From positions 1 through 23,245 of the forward strand of contig DHHS01000144.1 in the NCBI GenBank assembly GCA_002403415.1: 23,245 nt of DNA, in the 5' to 3' direction. How positions within the stretch are numbered: position 1 is the first letter of the stretch; each line of letters begins with the position of its first letter. Shown piece by piece: positions 1 through 7,600 of this stretch. The DNA is from Sphingomonas sp. UBA4766 (lineage in GTDB: Bacteria > Pseudomonadota > Alphaproteobacteria > Sphingomonadales > Sphingomonadaceae). The position numbers and the translations under genes are program-made. Under the pieces are notes generated by a model. The model saw nothing but the letters and a program-made list of their open reading frames with translations. It was not told where the DNA came from and ran no database searches.

Positions 1-177
1 GCCCGCAATGGGTGTGCCGCCGCCGCTGGTGCTGCCGCTGCACGCGGCGAGCGAGGTGGCCCCGGCCAGGGCGAGCACGGATGCGCCCGGCATCGCGGCT
101 GGCCCGGCGATGCCTTCATCCATGACGTCGGTCGGCAGGTCGTTCAGGCGTGTGGGTGCCTCTTGCTGATCGGTCAT
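1..177 (-). CDS. N-terminus of an unidentified secreted/lipoprotein-like protein (partial)
   Basis: Only the first 59 codons are inside the window; the rest lies beyond the left edge. The ATG is preceded by a strong Shine-Dalgarno (GGGGGAG) about 5 nt upstream. The reading starts MTDQQEAPTRLNDLPTD. A short hydrophobic run around residues 31-44 then ends in LAAC at residues 43-46, followed by a Gly/Ser/Thr-rich linker (SGSTSGGG). LAAC resembles a lipobox, and the low-complexity linker is typical of exported proteins, but the roughly 30 polar residues before it are long for a classical signal peptide. From memory, some sphingomonad DUF1800-type proteins start this way; that is a weak inference. 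The family cannot be settled from 59 residues. Confidence 0.6.
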   Translation of the reverse strand, partial: MTDQQEAPTRLNDLPTDVMDEGIAGPAAMPGASVLALAGATSLAACSGSTSGGGTPIAG

Positions 178-290
178 CGCGCTCCCCCTTCGTTTGCGGG
201 CCTGTCTAGCCGCACCCAAATCAATGCGAAGGATGAAACCAAATTCTTAAAAGATGGGCCAGCAATTAATGGTAACAAGTTGTAAGCCGT
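178..290. other. Intergenic gap upstream of the left-edge gene, AT-rich in part
   Basis: This gap separates the stop of the TonB-dependent receptor from the start of the left-edge gene, both on the minus strand. Positions about 230-285 are clearly AT-richer than the flanks, so the promoter of the left-edge gene probably lies here. I could not identify a convincing -35/-10 pair, and I see no terminator hairpin for the receptor. Confidence 0.4.
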
Positions 291-2285
291 TCACGGCGTC
301 AGGCGAACGCCAATCCATAGCGTGCGCGGCGTGCCCAGATCAATCGAGCCCCCGGCATTGCGGGTGACAACGCGGGCGTCGCCGATGTTTTCGGCGCGCA
401 ACGACAGCGCGATACGCCGTCCGACGGGGAGTTGCGCGGCGGCATCAACCGTGGTCGCGGCCGGCAGCGCGTCGGTCTGGCTGTCATCCTCAAATTGCGC
501 ACCGACATGGCGTAGCGTCGCCGACAGGGCTGGTCCGTCGCGGGGTGCCCAGCGCAGCGTGGTGCTGGCGCTGTGCTGCGGGCTTTGCGCGGGGCGTAGG
601 CCGTTCACTGCGCCGTCCTGACGCACCCGGCTGTCGCTATAGGCGTAGCTTGCGGTGAGCGACCAGGCCCCGCGCTGGGTGTTGCCCGTCACCTCGACGC
701 CGCGCGCGACAATCGCGGTCAGGTTTTGCCGTTGGCGCAGATTGGGGCCGAGCGTGACATTGCCAATTGCACCCGCCAGCACGTTGTGGAACGCGGTGAT
801 GCTCAGTGAAACGCCCCGCCACGGCGCCAAATCCACGCCGATTTCCCCGCCGTGCAACCGTTCAGGCGCAAGCGCGGCGTTGGCCTGAGTCGTCACCGGA
901 AACACGACAAACGGTCGATAAAGCTCGTTAAGTGTCGGTAAGCGATAGCCGGTATAGCCTGCGCCGCGCAGCGCCGCGCCCGCTGCTACCCGCCATACAA
1001 GCCCGCCGCGCCCGGTCATCTCGGTGCCCTCGCGATCGGCAAAGGCGCGATCGACGGTGGTTGCCCCCGCCGCATTGGCTTCACGGAAAAATCCGCCGCC
1101 AATTGCCCAGCGGTCAAGCCGCACCCCGCCGGTGAGCACAACCGGTCCGAGCGTCCAGTCATCCTCCACAAAGAGCCCGGCGTTGATAATCCGTCCGCCC
1201 GCGCCGCGCCGCGCGGTGAGCAGCCCGGTCGCGCCGCTAAAGGCATCCTCGGCCAGCGTTCCGGCCGCATACCGTAAATCACCGCCGATCCGCAGCAAAT
1301 GGGTGCCGCCGACCGGCGGGCGCAGCTCAACCTTGCCGCCAATCCCCATCGCCGGGGTATTTCGCTGGTCGAGCGTTTGGCGAAAGCTGGTCGCGCTCAC
1401 CACCTTGTTGCCGAAATCGCGCGCTTGCACATAGGCCAGTATATCGACCTGCCAGCGACCGCGATGGATGAGACGGACGCTGGCATCCTGGCCTTGCGCG
1501 AAACTGTCGGCGCCTGTGAAGCGCAACGTGCGGTCGTCGCGATAGAGGGTGACCCGCGCCTGCATTTCGGTCTCGGGGCCAAGGGGAGCAATGGCGCGTG
1601 CGCTTGCCGACCAATTGGTGAAGGCTGCACGTGCGGTGGCCGCCACGCGCTGCTCGGGCGGGGTCGTGAAAAAGCCGCCGCTCGTCTCCCATCGCCCACT
1701 CAGCGCGACAAAGCCGCCGCTCAGCCGGGGGCCGGCACTTCCCTCAACCCGCACCGAGTCGAAACTGCCATAGTCCGCCGCTGCGTTCAGCCGGGGCAGA
1801 TCGCCGCGCCCTGCGCTTTGCAGGTCGATCGTCCCCGCCACCGCGCCCGCGCCAAAGGCGCCCGCGCCGCCGCCCCGCGTCACCCGCACCGCGCCAAGCT
1901 GTCCCGGCACAATCGCGTTGAACGGGATATGGCCGAAAAACGGATCGGAAATCGGCACACCATCGAGCAGCACCAGCGCTCGGCTGGTCGCATTGCCGCC
2001 GAGCGCGCGCAGCGTCACCCCTTGCGCCGATGGGTTGGCGGAGCGGCTGTCGCTGCGGCGGAATTGCTGAAAACCGGCGACGTCGAGCAAGATCGTCTCC
2101 ACCCGCCCCGAAGCATCCGATGTCAGCCGGTCGCGCGCGATGACGACCGAGCCGTAAGCGGGCGTGCCCGGGGGTGCCTTTAGCGGGGTGCCGATGACGA
2201 TGACTTCGGGTGCCTCCTGCGGCGGCGTTCGGCCGAGCGCGGGCGAGGCGGCGGCGATCAGCAACAGGGCGGGGGCAGCGCGCAT
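291..2285 (-). CDS. TonB-dependent outer-membrane receptor (BtuB-like length)
   Basis: A 664-residue TonB-dependent receptor that would import a scarce ligand across the outer membrane using TonB/ExbBD energy. Residues 1-18 form a signal peptide (MRAAPALLLIAAASPALG). A TonB-box-like stretch (PEVIVIGTP) follows at about 26-34. The plug domain spans about 45-155 and includes the typical VLLDGVPISD at 105-114 and a Gly-rich VTRGGGAGAFGAGAVAG segment. The rest reads as alternating amphipathic beta strands. The length matches the small BtuB/vitamin-type receptors rather than the 800-1000 residue siderophore type. The last residues are LWIGVRLTP, so the usual terminal aromatic is missing. I found no cobalamin-riboswitch boxes in the 105-bp leader, so the substrate is unknown. 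The SD (GAGG) is weak and close to the ATG. Confidence 0.9.
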   Translation of the reverse strand: MRAAPALLLIAAASPALGRTPPQEAPEVIVIGTPLKAPPGTPAYGSVVIARDRLTSDASGRVETILLDVAGFQQFRRSDSRSANPSAQGVTLRALGGNATSRALVLLDGVPISDPFFGHIPFNAIVPGQLGAVRVTRGGGAGAFGAGAVAGTIDLQSAGRGDLPRLNAAADYGSFDSVRVEGSAGPRLSGGFVALSGRWETSGGFFTTPPEQRVAATARAAFTNWSASARAIAPLGPETEMQARVTLYRDDRTLRFTGADSFAQGQDASVRLIHRGRWQVDILAYVQARDFGNKVVSATSFRQTLDQRNTPAMGIGGKVELRPPVGGTHLLRIGGDLRYAAGTLAEDAFSGATGLLTARRGAGGRIINAGLFVEDDWTLGPVVLTGGVRLDRWAIGGGFFREANAAGATTVDRAFADREGTEMTGRGGLVWRVAAGAALRGAGYTGYRLPTLNELYRPFVVFPVTTQANAALAPERLHGGEIGVDLAPWRGVSLSITAFHNVLAGAIGNVTLGPNLRQRQNLTAIVARGVEVTGNTQRGAWSLTASYAYSDSRVRQDGAVNGLRPAQSPQHSASTTLRWAPRDGPALSATLRHVGAQFEDDSQTDALPAATTVDAAAQLPVGRRIALSLRAENIGDARVVTRNAGGSIDLGTPRTLWIGVRLTP

Positions 2286-2316
2286 GGCCTCGCTCTATCC
2301 GCGTTTCACGGGCCCC

Positions 2317-2331
2317 GCGCAACGGTTGCGC
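2317..2331. promoter_or_regulatory. 15-bp palindrome between divergent TonB receptor and AIM24 genes
   Basis: GCGCAAC-G-GTTGCGC is a perfect 7-bp inverted repeat around one central base, in the 105-bp gap between two divergent genes. It may be an operator or a small hairpin in the leader of the receptor gene. There is no further evidence for either. Confidence 0.35.
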
Positions 2332-2390
2332 TCGCGCCGGGGCGGGGGCCGTGTTATGAACCCGCATCACCTTTTCAAAGGAGCCACTCC

Positions 2391-3230
2391 ATGCCCAACA
2401 GCCCATGGTCCCACAGCCGCGCCGCTGGCGTTGCCGATGACATCGACTTTGAAATCAAGGGTCAGGAACTGCAATTCGTCGAAATCGAGCTTGATCCCGG
2501 CGAAAGCGCGGTGGCGGAGGCAGGCGCCTTTGTGTGGAAGGATGCCAGCGTCGAGATGACCACGGTGTTCGGCGATGGGTCCGGCAGCCAGTCGGGTGGT
2601 GGCGGCCTGATGAGCGCACTGGTCGGCGCGGGCAAGCGGTTGCTGACTGGCGAAAGCCTGTTCACCACGCTGTTCACCCACCGCGGCAGCGGCAAGGCGC
2701 GCGTTGCCTTTGCCGCCCCCACGCCGGGCGCGATCCTGCCGCTCAAACTGTCGGATTATGGCGGCACGCTGATTTGCCAGAAGGATGCGTTTCTGGCTGC
2801 CGCGAAGGGTGTGTCGATCGGCATCGCGTTTCAGCGCCGGGTGATGACCGGGCTGTTCGGTGGCGAGGGCTTTATCATGCAAAAGCTCGACGGCGATGGC
2901 TGGGTATTCGTCCAGATGGGCGGGACGGTGACCGAACGCACGCTTGGGCCGGGCGAAGTGCTCCACGTCGATACCGGTTGCCTGGCCGCCTATACGCCGA
3001 GCGTCGAATTTGATCTGGAAATGGTGCGCGGCGTCAAAAGCATCGTGTTCGGCGGCGAAGGACTGTTTTTTGCGCGGCTGCGCGGGCCGGGCAAGGTGTG
3101 GATTCAGTCGCTGCCCTTCTCGCGGCTGGCTGGCCGGGTGATCGCGGTCGCCGGGCCCGGCGGCGGGCAGAACCGGGGCGAGGGATCGGTGCTCGGCGGG
3201 CTGGGCGACCTGATCGGGGGGAACCACTAA
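2391..3230 (+). CDS. AIM24 / TIGR00266 family protein
   Basis: A 279-residue protein of the AIM24 (TIGR00266) family: soluble beta-rich proteins, named after a yeast mitochondrial protein, whose bacterial role is not established. Family-typical features are the early segment with VEIELDPGESAVAEAGAFVW (about residues 24-43), the Gly/Ser-rich loop after VFGDGSGSQSGGGG, the LFTTLFTH stretch, and the later GGTVTERTLGPGEVLHVDTG segment. There is no signal peptide or membrane segment, so it is probably cytoplasmic. The ATG has a clear SD (AAAGGAG, 8 nt upstream). The length is close to the family's usual 220-280 residues. It is divergent from the TonB receptor and sits just before a low-GC island that may have inserted behind it. 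Confidence 0.88.
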   Translation: MPNSPWSHSRAAGVADDIDFEIKGQELQFVEIELDPGESAVAEAGAFVWKDASVEMTTVFGDGSGSQSGGGGLMSALVGAGKRLLTGESLFTTLFTHRGSGKARVAFAAPTPGAILPLKLSDYGGTLICQKDAFLAAAKGVSIGIAFQRRVMTGLFGGEGFIMQKLDGDGWVFVQMGGTVTERTLGPGEVLHVDTGCLAAYTPSVEFDLEMVRGVKSIVFGGEGLFFARLRGPGKVWIQSLPFSRLAGRVIAVAGPGGGQNRGEGSVLGGLGDLIGGNH

Positions 3231-3237
3231 GGCTTGG

Positions 3238-3247
3238 GTAAGGGGAG
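3238..3247 (+). repeat. Left copy of 10-bp direct repeat GTAAGGGGAG
   Basis: GTAAGGGGAG occurs here, 7 bp after the AIM24 stop codon, and again in the same orientation at 4623-4632. The two copies bracket the lower-GC tetR/NTF2 unit. It may be a target-site duplication, a recombination scar or coincidence. Confidence 0.4.
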
Positions 3248-3338
3248 AGTTGTGCGTTCGGCGATCATCTCGCCATTCGTTGGGCCGTGCTGTCCTAACA
3301 ATACCGAGACCCCCTGACGCTCGTGCCATCGGGGCTCC

Positions 3339-3348
3339 GCAATATTGC
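3339..3348. repeat. 10-bp perfect palindrome at the tetR stop codon
   Basis: GCAATATTGC is a perfect palindrome that overlaps the last base of the tetR stop codon. No T-run follows on either strand, so it is not a convincing terminator. It may be chance in this AT-richer stretch. Confidence 0.25.
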
Positions 3349-3947
3349 TATTTACAGGGAGGAGTTGGTCTTAATCCGTTCAGAATCGCCTCTAGACCCT
3401 CCACATAGCCTTTGGCCGTTGCACCAAAGTCGTCGCTGTTGGCACAGTCAATCGCAGCTTCTGTAATGGCGCCTAGAATTAGGCGGGTAAGGGGATTGAT
3501 TGGACGTTCGGCGATGACGCCGACCCTGATTGCCGCAAGCAGCCCGTTCCGAACCATACCGCCAAAATAGCTCTCATCGATCGTGCGCCAACGGTGCCAA
3601 CCGAGGGCCGAAGGGCCGTCCTTGAGGAAAATCTGAGCGAATTGCGGATTGGCGCAAGAGGCAAAAAATGCACGGTTTCCCGCGAAAATCGCAGCGAGAA
3701 TATCCGGCTGCTGCGTCGAGGCTGACTGCACGTCCGCTAAAATCCGTGATGCGACTGATTGCAAGACAGCTTCGAACAAATCGGCCTTCGTCGAAAAATG
3801 GTGGTAGATGGCTCCCTTGGCTACTCTGGCATCGGCGGCGATGTCATCGACCGTAACATGTTGATATCCAAGGGCGCCAAAGCGGTCCTGCGCCGCGGCC
3901 AATATGGCGCTGCGCGTTGCTTCTCGTCGCACTTCTTGCTTCGTCAT
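3348..3947 (-). CDS. TetR family transcriptional regulator
   Basis: A 199-residue TetR/AcrR-type repressor. The N-terminal DNA-binding domain is clear: RREATRSAILAAAQDRFGALGY as helix 1, then the helix-turn-helix at about residues 32-53 (VTVDDIAADARVAKGAIYHHF) followed by STKADLFEAV. The C-terminal ligand domain (about 60-195) is divergent, as usual, so the inducer cannot be named. It is divergent from an NTF2-like gene, and the 85-bp gap holds two near-identical palindromes that are good candidates for its own operators. Regulation of both genes by this protein is inferred from that. The SD (GAGAAG) is weak. Base composition is lower in GC than the genes outside the unit, which suggests acquisition. 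Confidence 0.93.
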   Translation of the reverse strand: MTKQEVRREATRSAILAAAQDRFGALGYQHVTVDDIAADARVAKGAIYHHFSTKADLFEAVLQSVASRILADVQSASTQQPDILAAIFAGNRAFFASCANPQFAQIFLKDGPSALGWHRWRTIDESYFGGMVRNGLLAAIRVGVIAERPINPLTRLILGAITEAAIDCANSDDFGATAKGYVEGLEAILNGLRPTPPCK

Positions 3948-3958
3948 TTACTTCTCGT

Positions 3959-3987
3959 TTGACATACCGACTATGAGTCGGCAAATA
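3959..3987 (+). promoter_or_regulatory. Putative promoter of the NTF2-like gene with operator in the spacer
   Basis: A perfect -35 box, TTGACA (3959-3964), is followed 17 bp later by a weak -10 candidate, CAAATA (3982-3987). The 15-bp palindrome at 3967-3981 lies almost exactly within the spacer, so a bound repressor would block RNA polymerase. The -35 is directly visible; the -10 is tentative. Confidence 0.55.
3967..3981. promoter_or_regulatory. TetR operator, site 1
   Basis: CCGACT-ATG-AGTCGG is a perfect inverted repeat with 6-bp arms and a 3-bp centre. ACCGACT-type arms are common in TetR-family operators. It lies between the divergent tetR and NTF2-like genes, centred at 3974. Binding by the adjacent TetR is inferred. 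Confidence 0.7.
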
Positions 3988-4002
3988 CAGACTCGTAGTC
4001 GG
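3988..4002. promoter_or_regulatory. TetR operator, site 2
   Basis: CAGACT-CGT-AGTCGG repeats site 1 with a single mismatch in one arm and is centred at 3995, exactly 21 bp (two helical turns) from site 1. A further half-site, GTCGGT, follows at 4009-4014. Two in-phase sites suggest cooperative binding by two dimers. Confidence 0.65.
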
Positions 4003-4032
4003 TTTATTGTCGGTAGATCAAAGGATATTCAA

Positions 4033-4554
4033 ATGACAACCCCATCTCCCGTGTTTCCCGACCATAAGGACACGTCCGCAATCGTCGCCCAATGCGATAA
4101 TCAGCGCAACCGCCAAACCGTCGAGGCGATGGTGGATGGGTTTGCGAGCCAGGATCTTGACGGCATCATGGCGTTGATCGCAGACGATGCTGTTTATTGC
4201 GACATCGTTGGCAAGGGCACGTGCGGCGACGAGTATCGCGGCAAGAATGCCATAAGGCGTGCCTTTGCCCGTCAGTTCGACCTGGGGGGAAGGCATACTT
4301 ATTTAGACCCAAAAATTATCGTCGAGGGTGAGTGCGCCTTTGCAAGTTGGACGATGGTGATTGGCGATCCTGCCGATCCTCAGGCGCCCAGGTTTGAAGG
4401 AATTGACGAATTCGCATTTAATGCTCGGGGACAAATCAAGCTGAAGAAGGCATGGCTGAAAGGGCAACCGAGATTAAAGCGCGTCGTGCTGTGGAATAAT
4501 CCGGCTGCGGTGTTTCGTAACTTTCGCTATTTGCTAAGTTCTATTACGCACTGA
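4033..4554 (+). CDS. NTF2-like / SnoaL-like fold protein
   Basis: A 173-residue protein of the NTF2/SnoaL-like cone fold, a fold used by small isomerases, cyclases, dehydratases and binding proteins, so the reaction cannot be named. The family-like core starts near residue 25 (QTVEAMVDGFASQDLDGIMALIADDAVYCDIV), followed by the YRGKNAIRRAF helix and a central beta sheet (FASWTMVIGD, FEGIDEFAFNARGQI). There is no signal peptide. An upstream in-frame extension exists, but the start at 4033 has an SD (AAAGGA) 7 nt upstream, and the extension would run through the operators. It is probably repressed by the divergent TetR. It shares the lower GC content of the tetR gene. Confidence 0.85.
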   Translation: MTTPSPVFPDHKDTSAIVAQCDNQRNRQTVEAMVDGFASQDLDGIMALIADDAVYCDIVGKGTCGDEYRGKNAIRRAFARQFDLGGRHTYLDPKIIVEGECAFASWTMVIGDPADPQAPRFEGIDEFAFNARGQIKLKKAWLKGQPRLKRVVLWNNPAAVFRNFRYLLSSITH

Positions 4555-4622
4555 GCAATCAATAGATAGGACGGTAATTTCCAAATCTCTGTAGATACGA
4601 GGTTTTCACTCCGGTCGACGGT

Positions 4623-4632
4623 GTAAGGGGAG
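4623..4632 (+). repeat. Right copy of 10-bp direct repeat GTAAGGGGAG
   Basis: This is identical, in the same orientation, to 3238-3247. It overlaps the left arm of the terminator-like hairpin between the convergent NTF2-like and amidohydrolase genes. Removing one repeat plus the DNA between the copies would leave AIM24 and the amidohydrolase convergent with a gap of about 40 bp. Confidence 0.4.
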
Positions 4633-4647
4633 GGGCAGCGCCTCCCC
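4627..4647. terminator. Hairpin between convergent NTF2-like and amidohydrolase genes
   Basis: GGGGAGG (4627-4633) pairs with CCTCCCC (4641-4647) across a 7-nt loop. It lies just after the amidohydrolase stop on the minus strand and 70 bp after the NTF2-like stop on the plus strand. It lacks a T-run (minus-strand continuation TTACAC), so intrinsic termination is possible but not strong. Confidence 0.5.
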
Positions 4648-4655
4648 AACTAAGC

Positions 4656-7600
4656 TCAACTATCGCCGTCGCTATGGCTTTCGCTCACCGTGCCCGCGCT
4701 GGCCTTGCCTGACGCCTGCCACCAATAGGGCGCGCGCTTGGCGGTGCCCGTCTCGACTTCGTCCATGGTCGCAGCATCATAGAGCCGCCCGCCGAGCATC
4801 ACTTGCGCGATTTTGTCCGAATTGCGGATGTCGACCGTCGGGTCGGCGGTCAGCACCACCAGGTCGGCGAGTTTGCCCACTTCGAGCGAGCCGACATCCT
4901 TTGCATAGCCCAGCGAGGTCGCGGGCATGATGGTGCCCGCAGCCAGTGCCTCGACATTGCTCCACCCGCCGCGCGCAAAGCTCCACATTTCCCAGTGCGA
5001 GCCCAACCCGGCTTGCTGGCCATGCGCGCCGATTGACACCTGAATCCCCTTGTCGGCGAGTTTCTTCGCCTCTCGTGCAGCTTGGCCGTCGACATAATCC
5101 TCTTCGGGCGCGAGCACCCGGCGGACATTCTGCGCCGCCAACAGGCCCGGCGGTGCGTGCTTGGTCAGCAGCGGGTGCCGCCACACATCGGTATGCGCGC
5201 GCCAATATGGATCACCCGCCGGACCGCCATAGGTCACGACCAGCGTTGGCGTGTAGTTGGTCTTGGTCTGCGTCCACAGGCTGACAAAGTCGGCGTAGAA
5301 GGTCGATAGCGGCACATTATGTTCCACCGTCGAATTGCCGTCCTGGATGAGGCTCAAGTCCATAGTGTAGAGCGAGCCGCCCTCTGGCACCACTTCCAGC
5401 CCCTCGGCCTGGGCTGCCTTCACGACCATCTGGCGCTGTTCGCGGCGCGGCTGGTTATAGTTTTTGATCGAGCGCGCACCCTGCGCCTTCAGCCGGCGGA
5501 CATGCGCGAGCGCGTCTTCATAGCTGTTGATCTCGGCATAAACATCGGGCGATTTCGCACCGTAAACAATCTCCCCGGTCGAAAAAGTGCGCGGGGCGAG
5601 CAGCTTGCCCGCCTGTTGCAGCTCGGCGGCGACGAAAATTTGCCCCGGCCGCGCCGAGGGATCGTGGATCGTCGTCGTGCCAAAGGCGAGATTGGCAATC
5701 GCCGACCAGTTCTGCTGCGGCACCAGATCGTCGGCGGCTTGCGGCCCGTGCGCATGGGCATCGACCAGGCCGGGGATGATCGTCTTGCCGGTCATGTCGA
5801 TCGTTTTCGCACCCGCCGGAATCGCGACCGATCCGCGCTTGCCGATGGCCGTGATCCGGTCGCCAGTTACAACGATGACACCATCGTCGATGATCCCGCC
5901 CGTCTTGTCGGCCATGGTGACGATCCGTGCGCCGGTTAGCACCACCGTGCCGGTCGGCTTGGCGGCGGTGACTTCCATCGAGAGCGAGACGCCGGTTTTG
6001 GGCGCTGTAAAGGGCACTGCTTCGCCCGTTGCTGGCGCAGTCGCAAACAGCGCGTCGGTGGGCGCGGTGTAGAGCACGGGCCCCAGGCTCCAATGCAACT
6101 GCGCACCGCCCGATGACCAGTGGATGAAGTCCGCGCCCTCGCCGCTGACGCGGGTGACGGGAAGTGCCTTGCCCTTGGCATCGGCGCCGACATCCTGCGT
6201 GCCGGGCAGCATCGGCATTACGAATGCCTCGTAATTCTGGCGAAATGCGACGTGGCGGCCATCGGGTGCCACGCGATAGTCGTTGACGAGTTCGCCAGAG
6301 GCGTGGACGCGCTTTGCCTCACCGTCGAGGCTGACGCTATACAATTGGCGCTTGCCCTTGTCGGTGCCGATCAGGAACAGCCGGTCGCTGGCGGCGCCGA
6401 ATTGCGGATCGCCGCCCTCCTTGGTGATGCGAGTTGCTGGGCCGCCGGTGGCAGCAATCCGGTAGATGCCGGGGTCGTCGCTCCAGCTATCAGCAGTGAG
6501 CGCGCCGCCGCGGCCGCGCTCGAACACGATGGTCTTGCCATCGGGCGAGAATTTGGGGCGGGCATAATGGCCGGGCTGCATGGTTAGCGTGCGCGCGGCA
6601 CCCCCGCTGGCTGCCACGGTGCGGATCTGGCCCAGCCCGGCATCGGTCCAGCTGACAAACACGATGGCGCGGCCATCGCGCGACCAGCTTGGCCATAGCT
6701 CCAGCCCATCATCGCCGCTGGTCAGCCGCTTGGCTGCGCCGCCCGCCACGGGCTTGGTCCATAGCTTGCCCAGTGTTTCGAACACCACCGTCTTGCCATC
6801 GGGCGATACTTCGGCCCAGCGCGGTATTCTGGTCATGAATTTGGCGGGCGCGACCTCCACCACCGGGTGGGTCGCGTCAATCACCACGCGGGTGTCGTTG
6901 ATGCGGAAAGGGATTTCCGCCGCACCCTGCCCATCGGCGCCGACCCGGCGGATTTTGCCGCCTGCCCAGAACAGGATCGACTTGCTGTCGGGCGTCCACG
7001 CCATATTGGGGTAAACGCCGGTGATGGCCCAGGTTTCCTGCACATCCTGGTCAAGCGCGTCATAGATTTTGCGCTCCATCCCCGATGTCAGATCCTTCAC
7101 ATAAAGCTTTGAGCGGGCGCGCTCGCGGCGGACAAAGGCGATCAGCTTGCCATCGGGCGACGGGGTGGGGCGCACCGACCCGCCAACGCCCGATACCGTC
7201 GTCGATACCTCGCCGGTTTCCAGTTCATAGCGTTCGATGTGAAACAAATCGGTGTTGGAATTCTGCGCATATTCGAAAATCGGCCCCGCGCTGACGTTGC
7301 GGGTGTAGTAAAGGCTCTTGCCGTCGGGCGCGTAAATCGGCTCGCCCAACTCCTTTTGCAGCACTTCGCTGGCGCGCTTGACCAGCGGCACGCCGCCGCC
7401 GCCCGACACGTGATAGAGCCACACTTCGCCGGTGCCGAGCGAGCGCTGCGTCGTGAAATGCTTTTTCGCGATGATAAAGCGGCCGTCGGGGCTCCAGCTT
7501 GGCTGGTTGAGCAGGCGGAAATCCTCTTTCGACAATTGCCGTTTGTCGCTGCCATCGACATTCATGATCCAGATATTGTCACCGCCGCCCCGGTCGGAAG

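Noticed and set aside
1299..2183. A 294-codon open frame on the plus strand under the TonB receptor
   Set aside because: It is antisense to the receptor's plug and barrel, has no domain signature, and has low-complexity Arg/Ala/Gly composition.
2286..2390. Possible cobalamin riboswitch ahead of the BtuB-sized receptor
   Set aside because: The 105-bp gap is too short, and the conserved B12-box and core sequences are not visible on the minus strand.
2367..3329. A 320-codon open frame on the minus strand under the AIM24 gene
   Set aside because: It is fully antisense to a recognisable family member that has a proper SD; no motif was found in it.
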